Shown here: piece by piece, positions 42,992 through 50,022 of the stretch
Numbering within the stretch: the first letter of the stretch is position 1
Layout of the letters: each line of letters opens with the position of its first letter
Source of the DNA: Tissierellales bacterium
GTDB taxonomy: Bacteria; Bacillota; Clostridia; Tissierellales; Tissierellaceae
Direction of reading: 5' to 3'
Length of the DNA stretch: 60,114 bases
NCBI GenBank assembly: GCA_030146705.1
Contig: JASLBE010000026.1
Location: 1 to 60,114 of the forward strand
Program-made: the position numbers and the translations under genes
Notes under the pieces: model-generated
What the model was told of the DNA's origin: nothing
The model's input: the letters and a program-made list of their open reading frames with translations, nothing else
The model's database searches: none

Positions 42992-43330
42992 TTAGCCTGG
43001 AGGCCATTGTAAATCTCTTCCACCTAAAAGGTGGTAGTGTATATGCCCAACAGTTTGTCCACCTTCAGCCCCACAATTGTTTACTAGCCTGTAACCATTG
43101 TCTAGGCCCTTTAATTTAGCTATGTCCTTTACCTTATTTAAAATATAGCCCATAAGTTCTATATGGCCATCTTCCATATGGTCTAAAGAAGGAATATGTT
43201 CCTTAGGTATTATAAGAACGTGGACAGGTGCAGCTGGATTTAAGTCTTCAAATACTAAAATTTTATCATCCTCGTATATAATATTACTTGGAATCTCCTT
43301 ATTTACTATTTTGCAAAATATACAATCCAC
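42992..43330 (-). CDS. Histidine triad (HIT) family protein
   Basis: 112 residues, Hint-branch HIT nucleotide hydrolase/phosphoramidase. The catalytic triad is HIHYHLL near residues 97-103. N-terminal CIFCKIVNKEIPS carries a C-x2-C pair; DLNPAAPVHVLIIPKEHIPSL and GYRLVNNCGAEGGQTVGH match the family. The start is a GTG at 43330 with AGGAGG seven bases upstream. It follows mtaB by 29 bases. Confidence 0.95.
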   Translation of the reverse strand: MDCIFCKIVNKEIPSNIIYEDDKILVFEDLNPAAPVHVLIIPKEHIPSLDHMEDGHIELMGYILNKVKDIAKLKGLDNGYRLVNNCGAEGGQTVGHIHYHLLGGRDLQWPPG

Positions 43331-43359
43331 AACATCACCTCCTATATAGATATACTATA

Positions 43360-44664
43360 CTATAAACTCACTAGCTTACCAACTAGTAATTCACCATCTA
43401 GGCTTAAAATTTTAACCCTTACAACCCTACCAATTATAGATTCATCATAGGGAAGCCTTACCCTTAAATAATTTGTAGTATACCCTTCTAAACTTTCAAG
43501 GTCTGAACTAGGTTCTATAAAAACTTCCATCTCCTTACCAATAAAGTTTTTAGCAAAATCTTGTATTTTTTTCTCCCCAAGCTCAATAAGCCTTGTAGAC
43601 CTTTCATTTTGAATATTTCCATCTACCTGGTTTTTCATACTTGCAGCAGGGGTTCCCTCCCTCTTTGAGTACTTAAATACATGGAGCCTAGAAAATCCAA
43701 CCTCTTCAACAAAGTCTAAACTCTCTTTAAATTCTTCCTCAGTCTCTCCAGGAAAGCCAACTATTATATCTGTAGTTATTCCACTATTAGGCATATATTT
43801 TCTAATTAAGTCTACTTTTTCTTTATACTCCCTAGTAGTATACTTCCTATTCATCCTTTCCAAAACAGTATCAGAACCTGATTGCAAGGATAGGTGGAAG
43901 TGGTCGCAAGCCTTCTTGCTCTCTAGTAAAACCTCCATAAACTCATCATCTATTAACCTTGGCTCCAAGGAACTAAACCTTATTCTTTCAATTCCATCAA
44001 CTGTTGATATCTTCCTTATTAAATCCTTTAAGTCAACCTCTTCTGTAAAGTCTTTTCCATAGGATGCAACATGAATTCCAGTTAAAATTATTTCCTTAAA
44101 ACCCTTGTCTCTTAAGTCCACAACTTCCTCATAAATATCCTCTAGCCCCCTACTCCTAATAGGCCCCCTAGCATAGGGAATTATACAGTAGGAGCAAAAC
44201 TGGTTACAGCCATCTTGAATTTTTATATAGGCCCTGCTCATATCTGCCAAGTCATCTATTTTTATATCCTCAAATTCCTTATTATACTTAGCATCCTTGA
44301 CTATATTAATCCTTATATTTTCTTCTATGGCCTTCTCACAAAGTTCTACAATATCTCCCCTATTAGAAGTTCCTATTATTACATCAACACCCTCAATACT
44401 TTCTATTTCCTCTGGAGAGGTTTGAGAATAACAACCCACAACAGCCACTAATGAGTTTTCATTTAACCTCTTAGCCCTTCTTATAAACTGCCTGGACTTC
44501 CTATCAGACATATTTGTAACTGTACAAGTATTTATAACATAAATATCCGCCACATCTTCTCCAGCAACTATATCGTATCCCTTATTTTTAAAGAGTTCTT
44601 CCATGGCCTCTGTTTCATATTGGTTTACCTTACAACCTAAGGTATGAAATCCTACTTTTTTCAA
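43360..44664 (-). CDS. mtaB: tRNA threonylcarbamoyladenosine methylthiotransferase MtaB
   Basis: 434 residues. MtaB converts t6A37 to ms2t6A37 in tRNAs reading ANN codons. The N-terminal UPF0004 domain has three Cys (TLGCKVNQYE, NTCTVTN, VVGCYSQ) for one 4Fe-4S cluster. The radical-SAM motif is CNQFCSYCIIPYARG (C-x3-C-x2-C) with two following cysteines on the other cluster site. A TRAM domain ends the protein (YTTNYLRVRLPYDESIIGRVVRVKI). The start is TTG at 44664, preceded by GGGGTG. It follows rsmE by 10 bases. Confidence 0.95.
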   Translation of the reverse strand: MKKVGFHTLGCKVNQYETEAMEELFKNKGYDIVAGEDVADIYVINTCTVTNMSDRKSRQFIRRAKRLNENSLVAVVGCYSQTSPEEIESIEGVDVIIGTSNRGDIVELCEKAIEENIRINIVKDAKYNKEFEDIKIDDLADMSRAYIKIQDGCNQFCSYCIIPYARGPIRSRGLEDIYEEVVDLRDKGFKEIILTGIHVASYGKDFTEEVDLKDLIRKISTVDGIERIRFSSLEPRLIDDEFMEVLLESKKACDHFHLSLQSGSDTVLERMNRKYTTREYKEKVDLIRKYMPNSGITTDIIVGFPGETEEEFKESLDFVEEVGFSRLHVFKYSKREGTPAASMKNQVDGNIQNERSTRLIELGEKKIQDFAKNFIGKEMEVFIEPSSDLESLEGYTTNYLRVRLPYDESIIGRVVRVKILSLDGELLVGKLVSL

Positions 44665-44674
44665 AAAATCACCC

Positions 44675-45412
44675 CTATATATCTCCCATTTCGTATAAAA
44701 TTATTGCTGCAGTTACAAGACCTGCAGTCTCAGTTCTTAATATTCTTGGTCCAAGGCTTACACTTTTTCCCCCTAGTCCAATAATCTTTTCAACTTCTTC
44801 CCTTTCAAAACCACCTTCAGGTCCAATTATTATATTCATATTTTTAGACTCTAGGCCAGTTAAGTTTGACTTAAGAGAACTAGTCCTTTCTTCTTCATAT
44901 GGTATGAATATATTTTCTTCGCCACTTAGGTCTTCAAGCATTTCCTTAAAGCTAATAATATCCCTAACCCTTGGTAGGACTTCTCTTTTACATTGTTTTC
45001 CAGCCTCATCAGCTATTTTTTGCCATCTTTCTAGCTTGGCTAACTTCTTTTTGCCATCTGTAATCTTGGCAACAGACCTACTAGTTTCGACTATTACAAA
45101 CTCTGTTACCCCTATTTCCGTACCCTTTTGTATAACATATTCCATCCTAGTATTCCCTTTAATAAGCCCTTGGTAAAGCCTAATCTTAGTTTTAGGTTCA
45201 TTACTTCCTTCTTTTTTTTCTAAAATACTTAAACAAGCCTCTTTATCAAAATAGTCCTTTATTTCACACAAGTAAACCTGGCCTGAGGCAACAACCTCTA
45301 GCCTATCTCCAAGGTCCAATCTTAGGACATTTTTCATATGTTTAAGGTCGCCACCAGTAATTATTATTTTCCCATCCTTAATTTGATCTTCTCCTACAAA
45401 AAACCTATTCAT
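44675..45412 (-). CDS. rsmE: 16S rRNA (uracil(1498)-N3)-methyltransferase
   Basis: 245 residues of the SPOUT-type RsmE family, which methylates U1498 in the decoding region. The start MNRFFVGEDQIKDGKIIITGGDLKHMKNVLR-like (PUA-type) region is followed by the SPOUT core YQGLIKGNTRMEYVIQKGTEIGV, and ends with IIGPEGGFEREEVEKI and SLGPRILRTETAGLV. GGAGG precedes the ATG. It is preceded by prmA with 8 bases between, as is usual. Confidence 0.96.
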   Translation of the reverse strand: MNRFFVGEDQIKDGKIIITGGDLKHMKNVLRLDLGDRLEVVASGQVYLCEIKDYFDKEACLSILEKKEGSNEPKTKIRLYQGLIKGNTRMEYVIQKGTEIGVTEFVIVETSRSVAKITDGKKKLAKLERWQKIADEAGKQCKREVLPRVRDIISFKEMLEDLSGEENIFIPYEEERTSSLKSNLTGLESKNMNIIIGPEGGFEREEVEKIIGLGGKSVSLGPRILRTETAGLVTAAIILYEMGDI

Positions 45413-45420
45413 ACTACCTC

Positions 45421-46362
45421 CTATAGTCTAGCCACTATACAGGCCCAAGAATTTTCCTGCTTAACTTCTAAAATTTTAAATCCTGCTTCTATCAATTTAT
45501 TTTCAACTAGGCTAATTTTTTCTAAAATAATCCCAGAAGATATAAATATACCATCATCTTTTAAATATTTTTTAACATCAAAAACCATTCCTGCAATAAT
45601 CTCTGCCATTATATTTGCAACTATAAGCTCTCTTTTCTCACTAACAGTCTTAAATAGGTCCCCCTCTTCTATTATAACCATATCTTCTAGGCCATTATTT
45701 TTAACATTTTCCTTGGCCACCTTAACTGCCATAGGATCAAAGTCAACACCTAAAACCTGGCTGGCACCTAACTTTCCTGCAACTATACCAAGAATTCCTG
45801 ATCCAGTTCCAATATCATAAACCCTGTCTCCTGGTCTTATATGTTTTTCCAAGGCCTCAGTGCACATACTAGTTGTTTCATGGGTTCCTGTTCCAAAAGC
45901 CATACCTGGATCAATTTCAATAACCAAGTCACTAGGCTTTTCCTCATATTCCTCCCAGCTAGGTTTTATAACAACTCTCTCACCTATCCTGGTAGTCTTA
46001 TAAAATTGTTTCCAGTTTTCTGACCAGTCCTTCTCCTCAACTTCTAAACTAGTAACCTCTATAGCCTGCTTACTATACCTTATATCCTTTAGGATTTTTT
46101 TTACTTCCTCTATTTTTTCCGCAGGCCTTTCTTCCTCAGAAAAATAAACCTTAATAGTTATCCTATCATCCTCTAAACTATCCATCTTTTTCTTTATAAT
46201 TTCTTCATCTATATAATCCCAGTCTTCAGGTCTTTGGTCTAAGCTTTCCACCTGCCTAGGATCATCTATACTAAGTCCTTTTATATCTAGCATATACAAC
46301 CTGCTTACAACCTCTTCTTCCAAGGCTTGTTCTATTTTTACTCCTATTTCTGTCCATTTCAT
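45421..46362 (-). CDS. prmA: Ribosomal protein L11 methyltransferase
   Basis: About 313 residues. PrmA trimethylates ribosomal protein L11. The methyltransferase core is DIGTGSGILGIVAGKLGA near residue 175-195, with VLGVDFDPMAVKVAKEN and VANIMAEII; the N-terminal part carries the substrate-recognition domain (WTEIGVKIEQALEEEV). The frame reaches 46386, but GAAAGGTG lies inside that extension; the ATG at 46362 is eight bases after it. In most Firmicutes prmA follows dnaJ; here the TetR/SAM-hydrolase insertion separates them. Confidence 0.95.
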   Translation of the reverse strand: MKWTEIGVKIEQALEEEVVSRLYMLDIKGLSIDDPRQVESLDQRPEDWDYIDEEIIKKKMDSLEDDRITIKVYFSEEERPAEKIEEVKKILKDIRYSKQAIEVTSLEVEEKDWSENWKQFYKTTRIGERVVIKPSWEEYEEKPSDLVIEIDPGMAFGTGTHETTSMCTEALEKHIRPGDRVYDIGTGSGILGIVAGKLGASQVLGVDFDPMAVKVAKENVKNNGLEDMVIIEEGDLFKTVSEKRELIVANIMAEIIAGMVFDVKKYLKDDGIFISSGIILEKISLVENKLIEAGFKILEVKQENSWACIVARL

Positions 46363-46428
46363 CTTAACCACACCTTTCACATTCAAAACTATTATATATT
46401 AGACTTAGGTTATTGACTAGTTTAAATA

Positions 46429-46455
46429 AAAAAAACTAGGCCAAGCCTAGTTTTT
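46429..46455 (-). terminator. Rho-independent terminator after the TetR-operon membrane gene
   Basis: Eleven-bp perfect stem (AAAAACTAGGC and complement, three-base loop) overlapping the stop of the membrane gene at 46447, followed on the minus strand by TTTTTTTATT. Confidence 0.88.
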
Positions 46456-47100
46456 AAGCAACTTATTATATTTATATCCCAAGTAAACTATATAGCCGTA
46501 GGCTACTGTTTTTGGTATCATTAACATCCCAACCAAGGGATAAGTACTAGCTAATAAGACTACTGGGGCGTAAAAAGCAAAAGATAGGAATATGGCTAGG
46601 TACATAGGGCTAAACACATCTTTTAATTTTGACTTCCTGTAAAATAAAATTATCATTATTATACCAATTATGGCAAAGGGAATATTCCTATAAATTGCAA
46701 AATCTAAGGGTTGCCTAAATTCTAGCCATTGGTTTTGTGGCATAAGCCCAAGGATAATCCTAATACCTGCCAGTCCTAGCATTATTTTGTCCAAACTCTT
46801 GTTTTCTTCCCCATAATAGTCCTTGTATATCCTATATAGGATTAGGTAAAATATAGTCATAGTTATAGATGTTACAGCCTTTCCAAAACCAAGTATACCC
46901 GCGTTGGCCTCAAAGCCTGTCCCATTTAAGGCATATACTCTCGGTATCAAGTGGAAAGAATCTCCCAAACCTAAGACTAGAGACATAAGTCCATAGTTTT
47001 TTGCCAGTTTATTTCTCCCTTTTCTCATTAAATATATCCCCATACCTATTGCAAATATTAAATAGCCTATATCAAATATGCTTTCTCCAATTCTTTGCAT
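46447..47100 (-). CDS. Polytopic membrane protein of unknown function in a TetR operon
   Basis: 217 residues with six or seven hydrophobic segments (for example IGYLIFAIGMGIYLM, SITMTIFYLILYRI, IPFAIIGIIMIILFY and a C-terminal SFAFYAPVVLLA). The loop with GLGDSFHLIPRVYALNGTG near residues 45-65 is the most distinctive feature. No family name can be given from sight. It follows the TetR regulator by four bases and shares its promoter. It is probably the target of, or partner to, that regulator; a role in transport or lipid handling is only a guess. Confidence 0.7.
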   Translation of the reverse strand: MQRIGESIFDIGYLIFAIGMGIYLMRKGRNKLAKNYGLMSLVLGLGDSFHLIPRVYALNGTGFEANAGILGFGKAVTSITMTIFYLILYRIYKDYYGEENKSLDKIMLGLAGIRIILGLMPQNQWLEFRQPLDFAIYRNIPFAIIGIIMIILFYRKSKLKDVFSPMYLAIFLSFAFYAPVVLLASTYPLVGMLMIPKTVAYGYIVYLGYKYNKLLKN

Positions 47101-47104
47101 AAAA

Positions 47105-47662
47105 TCACTCCTTTGAATTAAATACTCTTGTTAAAAACACCTCTAAAATCCCCAGGTCTTTTTTATTTCTTTTTAGCCTAGAAAAAATATTGTCTATCAT
47201 ATAATCTAGAAATTCTTCCCTACTGGAAATCTCCTCCACCTGTTTAAGCATAGGTCCATCACTATCTAAAAGTTCCCCTAGCTTACCCCTTAACTTGTCT
47301 AAGTGGTAGGCCATAGAACTATTGTTACTATTAGATAGCTCTCCTAAGTCCTTTGTTAAGAAACTATGAAATTCAGAGTAGTTTTCATATAGGAAAAAAT
47401 AAGCCCTTTCTAGGCCTTCTATAAATCCTCTAGACCCTAAAATAACAGCATCTATTTTTTCATCTATTGCTAAATTCCAATATTTTTCAATAATAGCTTC
47501 AATTAAATCTTCCTTATCTTTAAAATAATAATAAACTGTCCCAACTGCTATTCCAGCTTTTTTTGCAAAAGACCTAATCGTTATCTTGGAAAATCCAACT
47601 TCCAAAGCCATCTCCAAGCCTATTAATAATAGGTCTTCCTTACTAGCCCTATCTCTTTTCAT
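47105..47662 (-). CDS. TetR/AcrR-family transcriptional regulator
   Basis: About 185 residues. The N-terminal HTH is typical: LLIGLEMALEVGFSKITIRSFAKKAGIAVGTVYYYFKDKEDLIEAI at about residues 12-57. The remaining helices (~65-185) form the ligand-binding domain and show no annotated motif. The start at 47662 has GTAGGTGG upstream; the ATG at 47683 lies within the ribosome-site region. A perfect palindrome at 47690-47706 overlaps the -10 of its own promoter, strongly suggesting autorepression that also covers the downstream membrane gene. Confidence 0.9.
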   Translation of the reverse strand: MKRDRASKEDLLLIGLEMALEVGFSKITIRSFAKKAGIAVGTVYYYFKDKEDLIEAIIEKYWNLAIDEKIDAVILGSRGFIEGLERAYFFLYENYSEFHSFLTKDLGELSNSNNSSMAYHLDKLRGKLGELLDSDGPMLKQVEEISSREEFLDYMIDNIFSRLKRNKKDLGILEVFLTRVFNSKE

Positions 47663-47689
47663 TTTTCCACCTACTTTTTTCATAAGGAT

Positions 47690-47706
47690 ACTGAACAGTG
47701 TTCAGT
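47690..47706. promoter_or_regulatory. Palindromic operator of the TetR regulator
   Basis: ACTGAACA-G-TGTTCAGT, a perfect 8+1+8 palindrome overlapping the -10 hexamer (47704-47709). Its size and symmetry are typical of TetR-family binding sites. Confidence 0.75.
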
Positions 47707-47732
47707 TTATACTTTTTTTATTATTTTGTCAA
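47704..47732 (-). promoter_or_regulatory. Promoter of the TetR operon
   Basis: Perfect TTGACA (47727-47732), 17-base spacer, TAAACT (47704-47709). The -10 lies inside the operator palindrome. Confidence 0.82.
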
Positions 47733-47741
47733 TATTTTTCA

Positions 47742-47777
47742 CAAAAAAAAGCCAAAATCTTTTTAGATTTTGGCTTT
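47742..47777 (-). terminator. Rho-independent terminator after the SAM-hydrolase-like gene
   Basis: Thirteen-bp perfect stem (AAAGCCAAAATCT and complement) followed on the minus strand by TTTTTGTG. It separates this gene from the TetR operon. Confidence 0.9.
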
Positions 47778-47794
47778 ATAACTAATTTAATTTT

Positions 47795-48733
47795 TTATTT
47801 TTTTATAAGTTTAATTGTCCAGTCTGCTCCTGAGTAAACCTTATGAGTTTCTGAAAAATTGTCCATATTTAAGGCTACTGATACATTTAATAAACTATTT
47901 AAATATATCATTGGCTTTCCTTCTTCTACTTCTCCAAAGCTTTCAACATAAGGCATATCGCCCTTATAAACTTGCTTACCAGCCTTATAGATTTCTACTG
48001 TGAAAATATCCCCATATTTAGCCCCTAATTTCTCAAAAGTTGTATCTTCAATATTAGACCAAATATTTCCATACTGAATATCTAAAATTGGTATATTGCC
48101 CATTACTGTTTTACCTTCAATTTTTGACTTTTGATAAGGTATTTCCCTAACTTTTGCCTCTAGCTTAGGACCAACATCTTCCATTTTTAACTGGCCTGCA
48201 GCCAACCTAGCACCTACATAGGCAAAAATATCTCTTCCGTGGAAAGTATAAGACTTCTCAGAACCCTTTAACCTATTTTTTGTCTCATCTATTTTCCTAA
48301 CTTCCTTAATACCTAAGTCTTCTGCAACTAAACCAAATAGGCCGTTATCTGGTCCAACAAAAAAGTGTCCACTTTTTGTTTCTACTACAACAGATTCCCT
48401 ATCTGTTCCAACACCAGGGTCTACAACCCCTACAAAAACACTTCCCTTTGGCCAATAGCTTGCAGTTTGCTTAAACCTATAAGCCCCTTCCCAAATATCA
48501 TAATTTGGTATTTCATGAGTTAAGTCGAAAATTTTAAGGTCTTTATCAACCCCAAATCCAACCCCCTTCATAGCTGATACAGCTCCATCTTTAAGGCCAA
48601 AGTCAGTCATTAAAACTAAGGCTGACTTATTATCTCCAGCCCTGGAAACCTTATTTAGGGGCAAGACTAAGGAGAATAATACTGCTAAAATTAAAACTAA
48701 GCTTATTACTTTAAAATTTTTCCTCTTAAACAT
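47795..48733 (-). CDS. Secreted SAM-hydroxide adenosyltransferase (DUF62) family protein
   Basis: 312 residues. Residues 1-~31 are a signal peptide (MFKRKNFKVISLVLILAVLF, then a short polar stretch ending near AGD). The mature part carries the DUF62/SAM hydroxide adenosyltransferase signatures: LMTDFGLKDGAVSAMKGV, DLTHEIPNYDI, GVVDPGVGTDRESVVVET, FVGPDNGLFG and FHGRDIFAYVGARLA. The canonical family hydrolyses S-adenosylmethionine to adenosine and methionine; related fluorinases and chlorinases use halide. A signal peptide is not usual for the cytoplasmic family members, and SAM is not expected outside the cell. It is a single gene between the chaperone operon and the TetR operon. Confidence 0.88.
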   Translation of the reverse strand: MFKRKNFKVISLVLILAVLFSLVLPLNKVSRAGDNKSALVLMTDFGLKDGAVSAMKGVGFGVDKDLKIFDLTHEIPNYDIWEGAYRFKQTASYWPKGSVFVGVVDPGVGTDRESVVVETKSGHFFVGPDNGLFGLVAEDLGIKEVRKIDETKNRLKGSEKSYTFHGRDIFAYVGARLAAGQLKMEDVGPKLEAKVREIPYQKSKIEGKTVMGNIPILDIQYGNIWSNIEDTTFEKLGAKYGDIFTVEIYKAGKQVYKGDMPYVESFGEVEEGKPMIYLNSLLNVSVALNMDNFSETHKVYSGADWTIKLIKK

Positions 48734-48804
48734 AATTTCCCTCCTATTATTTAATATTATCTCTTATTGATATAATATCATAATTTTCAGAAAAATAGAA
48801 ATAT

Positions 48805-48832
48805 AAAAATTAAGCCCTAAAGCTTAATTTTT
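48805..48832 (-). terminator. Rho-independent terminator after dnaJ
   Basis: Eleven-bp perfect stem (AAAAATTAAGC and complement) overlapping the dnaJ stop, followed on the minus strand by TATATTTC after the T-run within the stem. Confidence 0.78.
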
Positions 48833-49930
48833 AAATGCATCTTTTATTTTTTCAAAAAATGTTTTTCTTTCATTCTTTGAATGTTCAACTGTAGCTTGGT
48901 CAAATTCTTTTAAAAGCCTCTCTTGCTCCTTGCTAAGTTTTTTAGGTACCATTATGTTTACTGTAAAATAAAGGTCGCCCCTGAAATCTCTACGGACATT
49001 TTTAACTCCTTGCCCTTCTAGCTTAAAAGTTTGGTTACTTTCTGTTCCTTTTGGAAGGTTAAACTTAGTTATCCCCTTTAAAGTAGGAACCTCAATTTCT
49101 CCCCCTAGGGCAGCCTGCCCAAATGTTATAGGAAGCTCTATAAATATATCGTCCCCATCCCTGTTGAAAATATTATCTTCCTCAACACTTATATAGATTA
49201 TTAGGTCTCCATTTGGTCCACCATTGGAACCAGCCTCTCCCTCATTATAAATTATAATAGGGTCACCGTTATCTATCCCTTCAGGAACCTTAACTTTTAT
49301 AGTCCTATTTTTTGTAACCTTGCCCCTACCCTTACATGTATCACATTTTTCTTCAATTATTTCACCAGTTCCATTACACATATCACATGTTCTAGTTGTC
49401 ATACTTTGGCCTAAAATACTTTGTTTAATAACCCTTACATGACCAGTTCCTTCACATTTAGAACAAGTTTTTTTACTAGTCCCTGGTTTAGCACCACTGG
49501 CATCACAAGTTTCACAAGCCTCTGTCCTTCTAATTTGAACATCTTTGCTTACACCAAAAACAGCTTCTTCAAAGCTTAAGTGTAAGTGGTAGGCTATATC
49601 TTCACCTTTTCTTGGCCTATTATCTGGCCTCCTTGTAAAACCACTGGAAAAAATATCAAAAATATCAAAAATACCACCAAAATCATCAAAATTCATACCC
49701 CTGCCATTTAGTCCATCATGGCCATACCTATCATAAATACCCCTTTTCTCTTCATCAGATAAAATTTCATAGGCTTCTGTTGCCTCTTTAAATTTTTCCT
49801 CTGCCTCCTTATTGTTAGGGTTTAAGTCTGGATGGTAGGCCTTGGCCTTTTTCCTATAAGCACTTTTAATCTCACCCTTAGTAGCATTCCTTTCTATTTC
49901 TAAAACTTCATAATAATCTCTCTTTGACAA
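48824..49930 (-). CDS. dnaJ: Chaperone DnaJ
   Basis: About 368 residues, type I J-protein. The J domain has YHPDLNPNNKEAEEKFKEA with the HPD triad; a Gly/Phe-rich linker (RGMNFDDFGGIFDIFD) and four C-x2-C-x-G-x-G-type zinc repeats follow (CETCDASG, CSKCEGTG, CDMCNGTG, CDTCKGRG), then the C-terminal substrate-binding domains. The frame reaches a GTG at 49942, but AGGTGG overlaps that codon. The TTG at 49930 is eight bases past it and gives the typical start MSKRDYYEVLEI. It is the last gene of hrcA-grpE-dnaK-dnaJ, after a strong hairpin. Confidence 0.96.
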   Translation of the reverse strand: MSKRDYYEVLEIERNATKGEIKSAYRKKAKAYHPDLNPNNKEAEEKFKEATEAYEILSDEEKRGIYDRYGHDGLNGRGMNFDDFGGIFDIFDIFSSGFTRRPDNRPRKGEDIAYHLHLSFEEAVFGVSKDVQIRRTEACETCDASGAKPGTSKKTCSKCEGTGHVRVIKQSILGQSMTTRTCDMCNGTGEIIEEKCDTCKGRGKVTKNRTIKVKVPEGIDNGDPIIIYNEGEAGSNGGPNGDLIIYISVEEDNIFNRDGDDIFIELPITFGQAALGGEIEVPTLKGITKFNLPKGTESNQTFKLEGQGVKNVRRDFRGDLYFTVNIMVPKKLSKEQERLLKEFDQATVEHSKNERKTFFEKIKDAFKN

Positions 49931-49957
49931 ATGAGTCACCACCTATACTTTTAATCA

Positions 49958-49994
49958 AAATTATGAGCTAAATCAAAGATTTAGCTCATAATTT
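49958..49994 (-). terminator. Long hairpin between dnaK and dnaJ
   Basis: Seventeen-bp perfect stem (AAATTATGAGCTAAATC and complement, three-base loop). The T-run is short (AATTTTGATT), so it may cause partial termination or act as an RNA-stability element that lowers dnaJ relative to dnaK. Confidence 0.68.
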
Positions 49995-50022
49995 ATTTAT
50001 TGTTTATTGTTTTATTCTTGAT

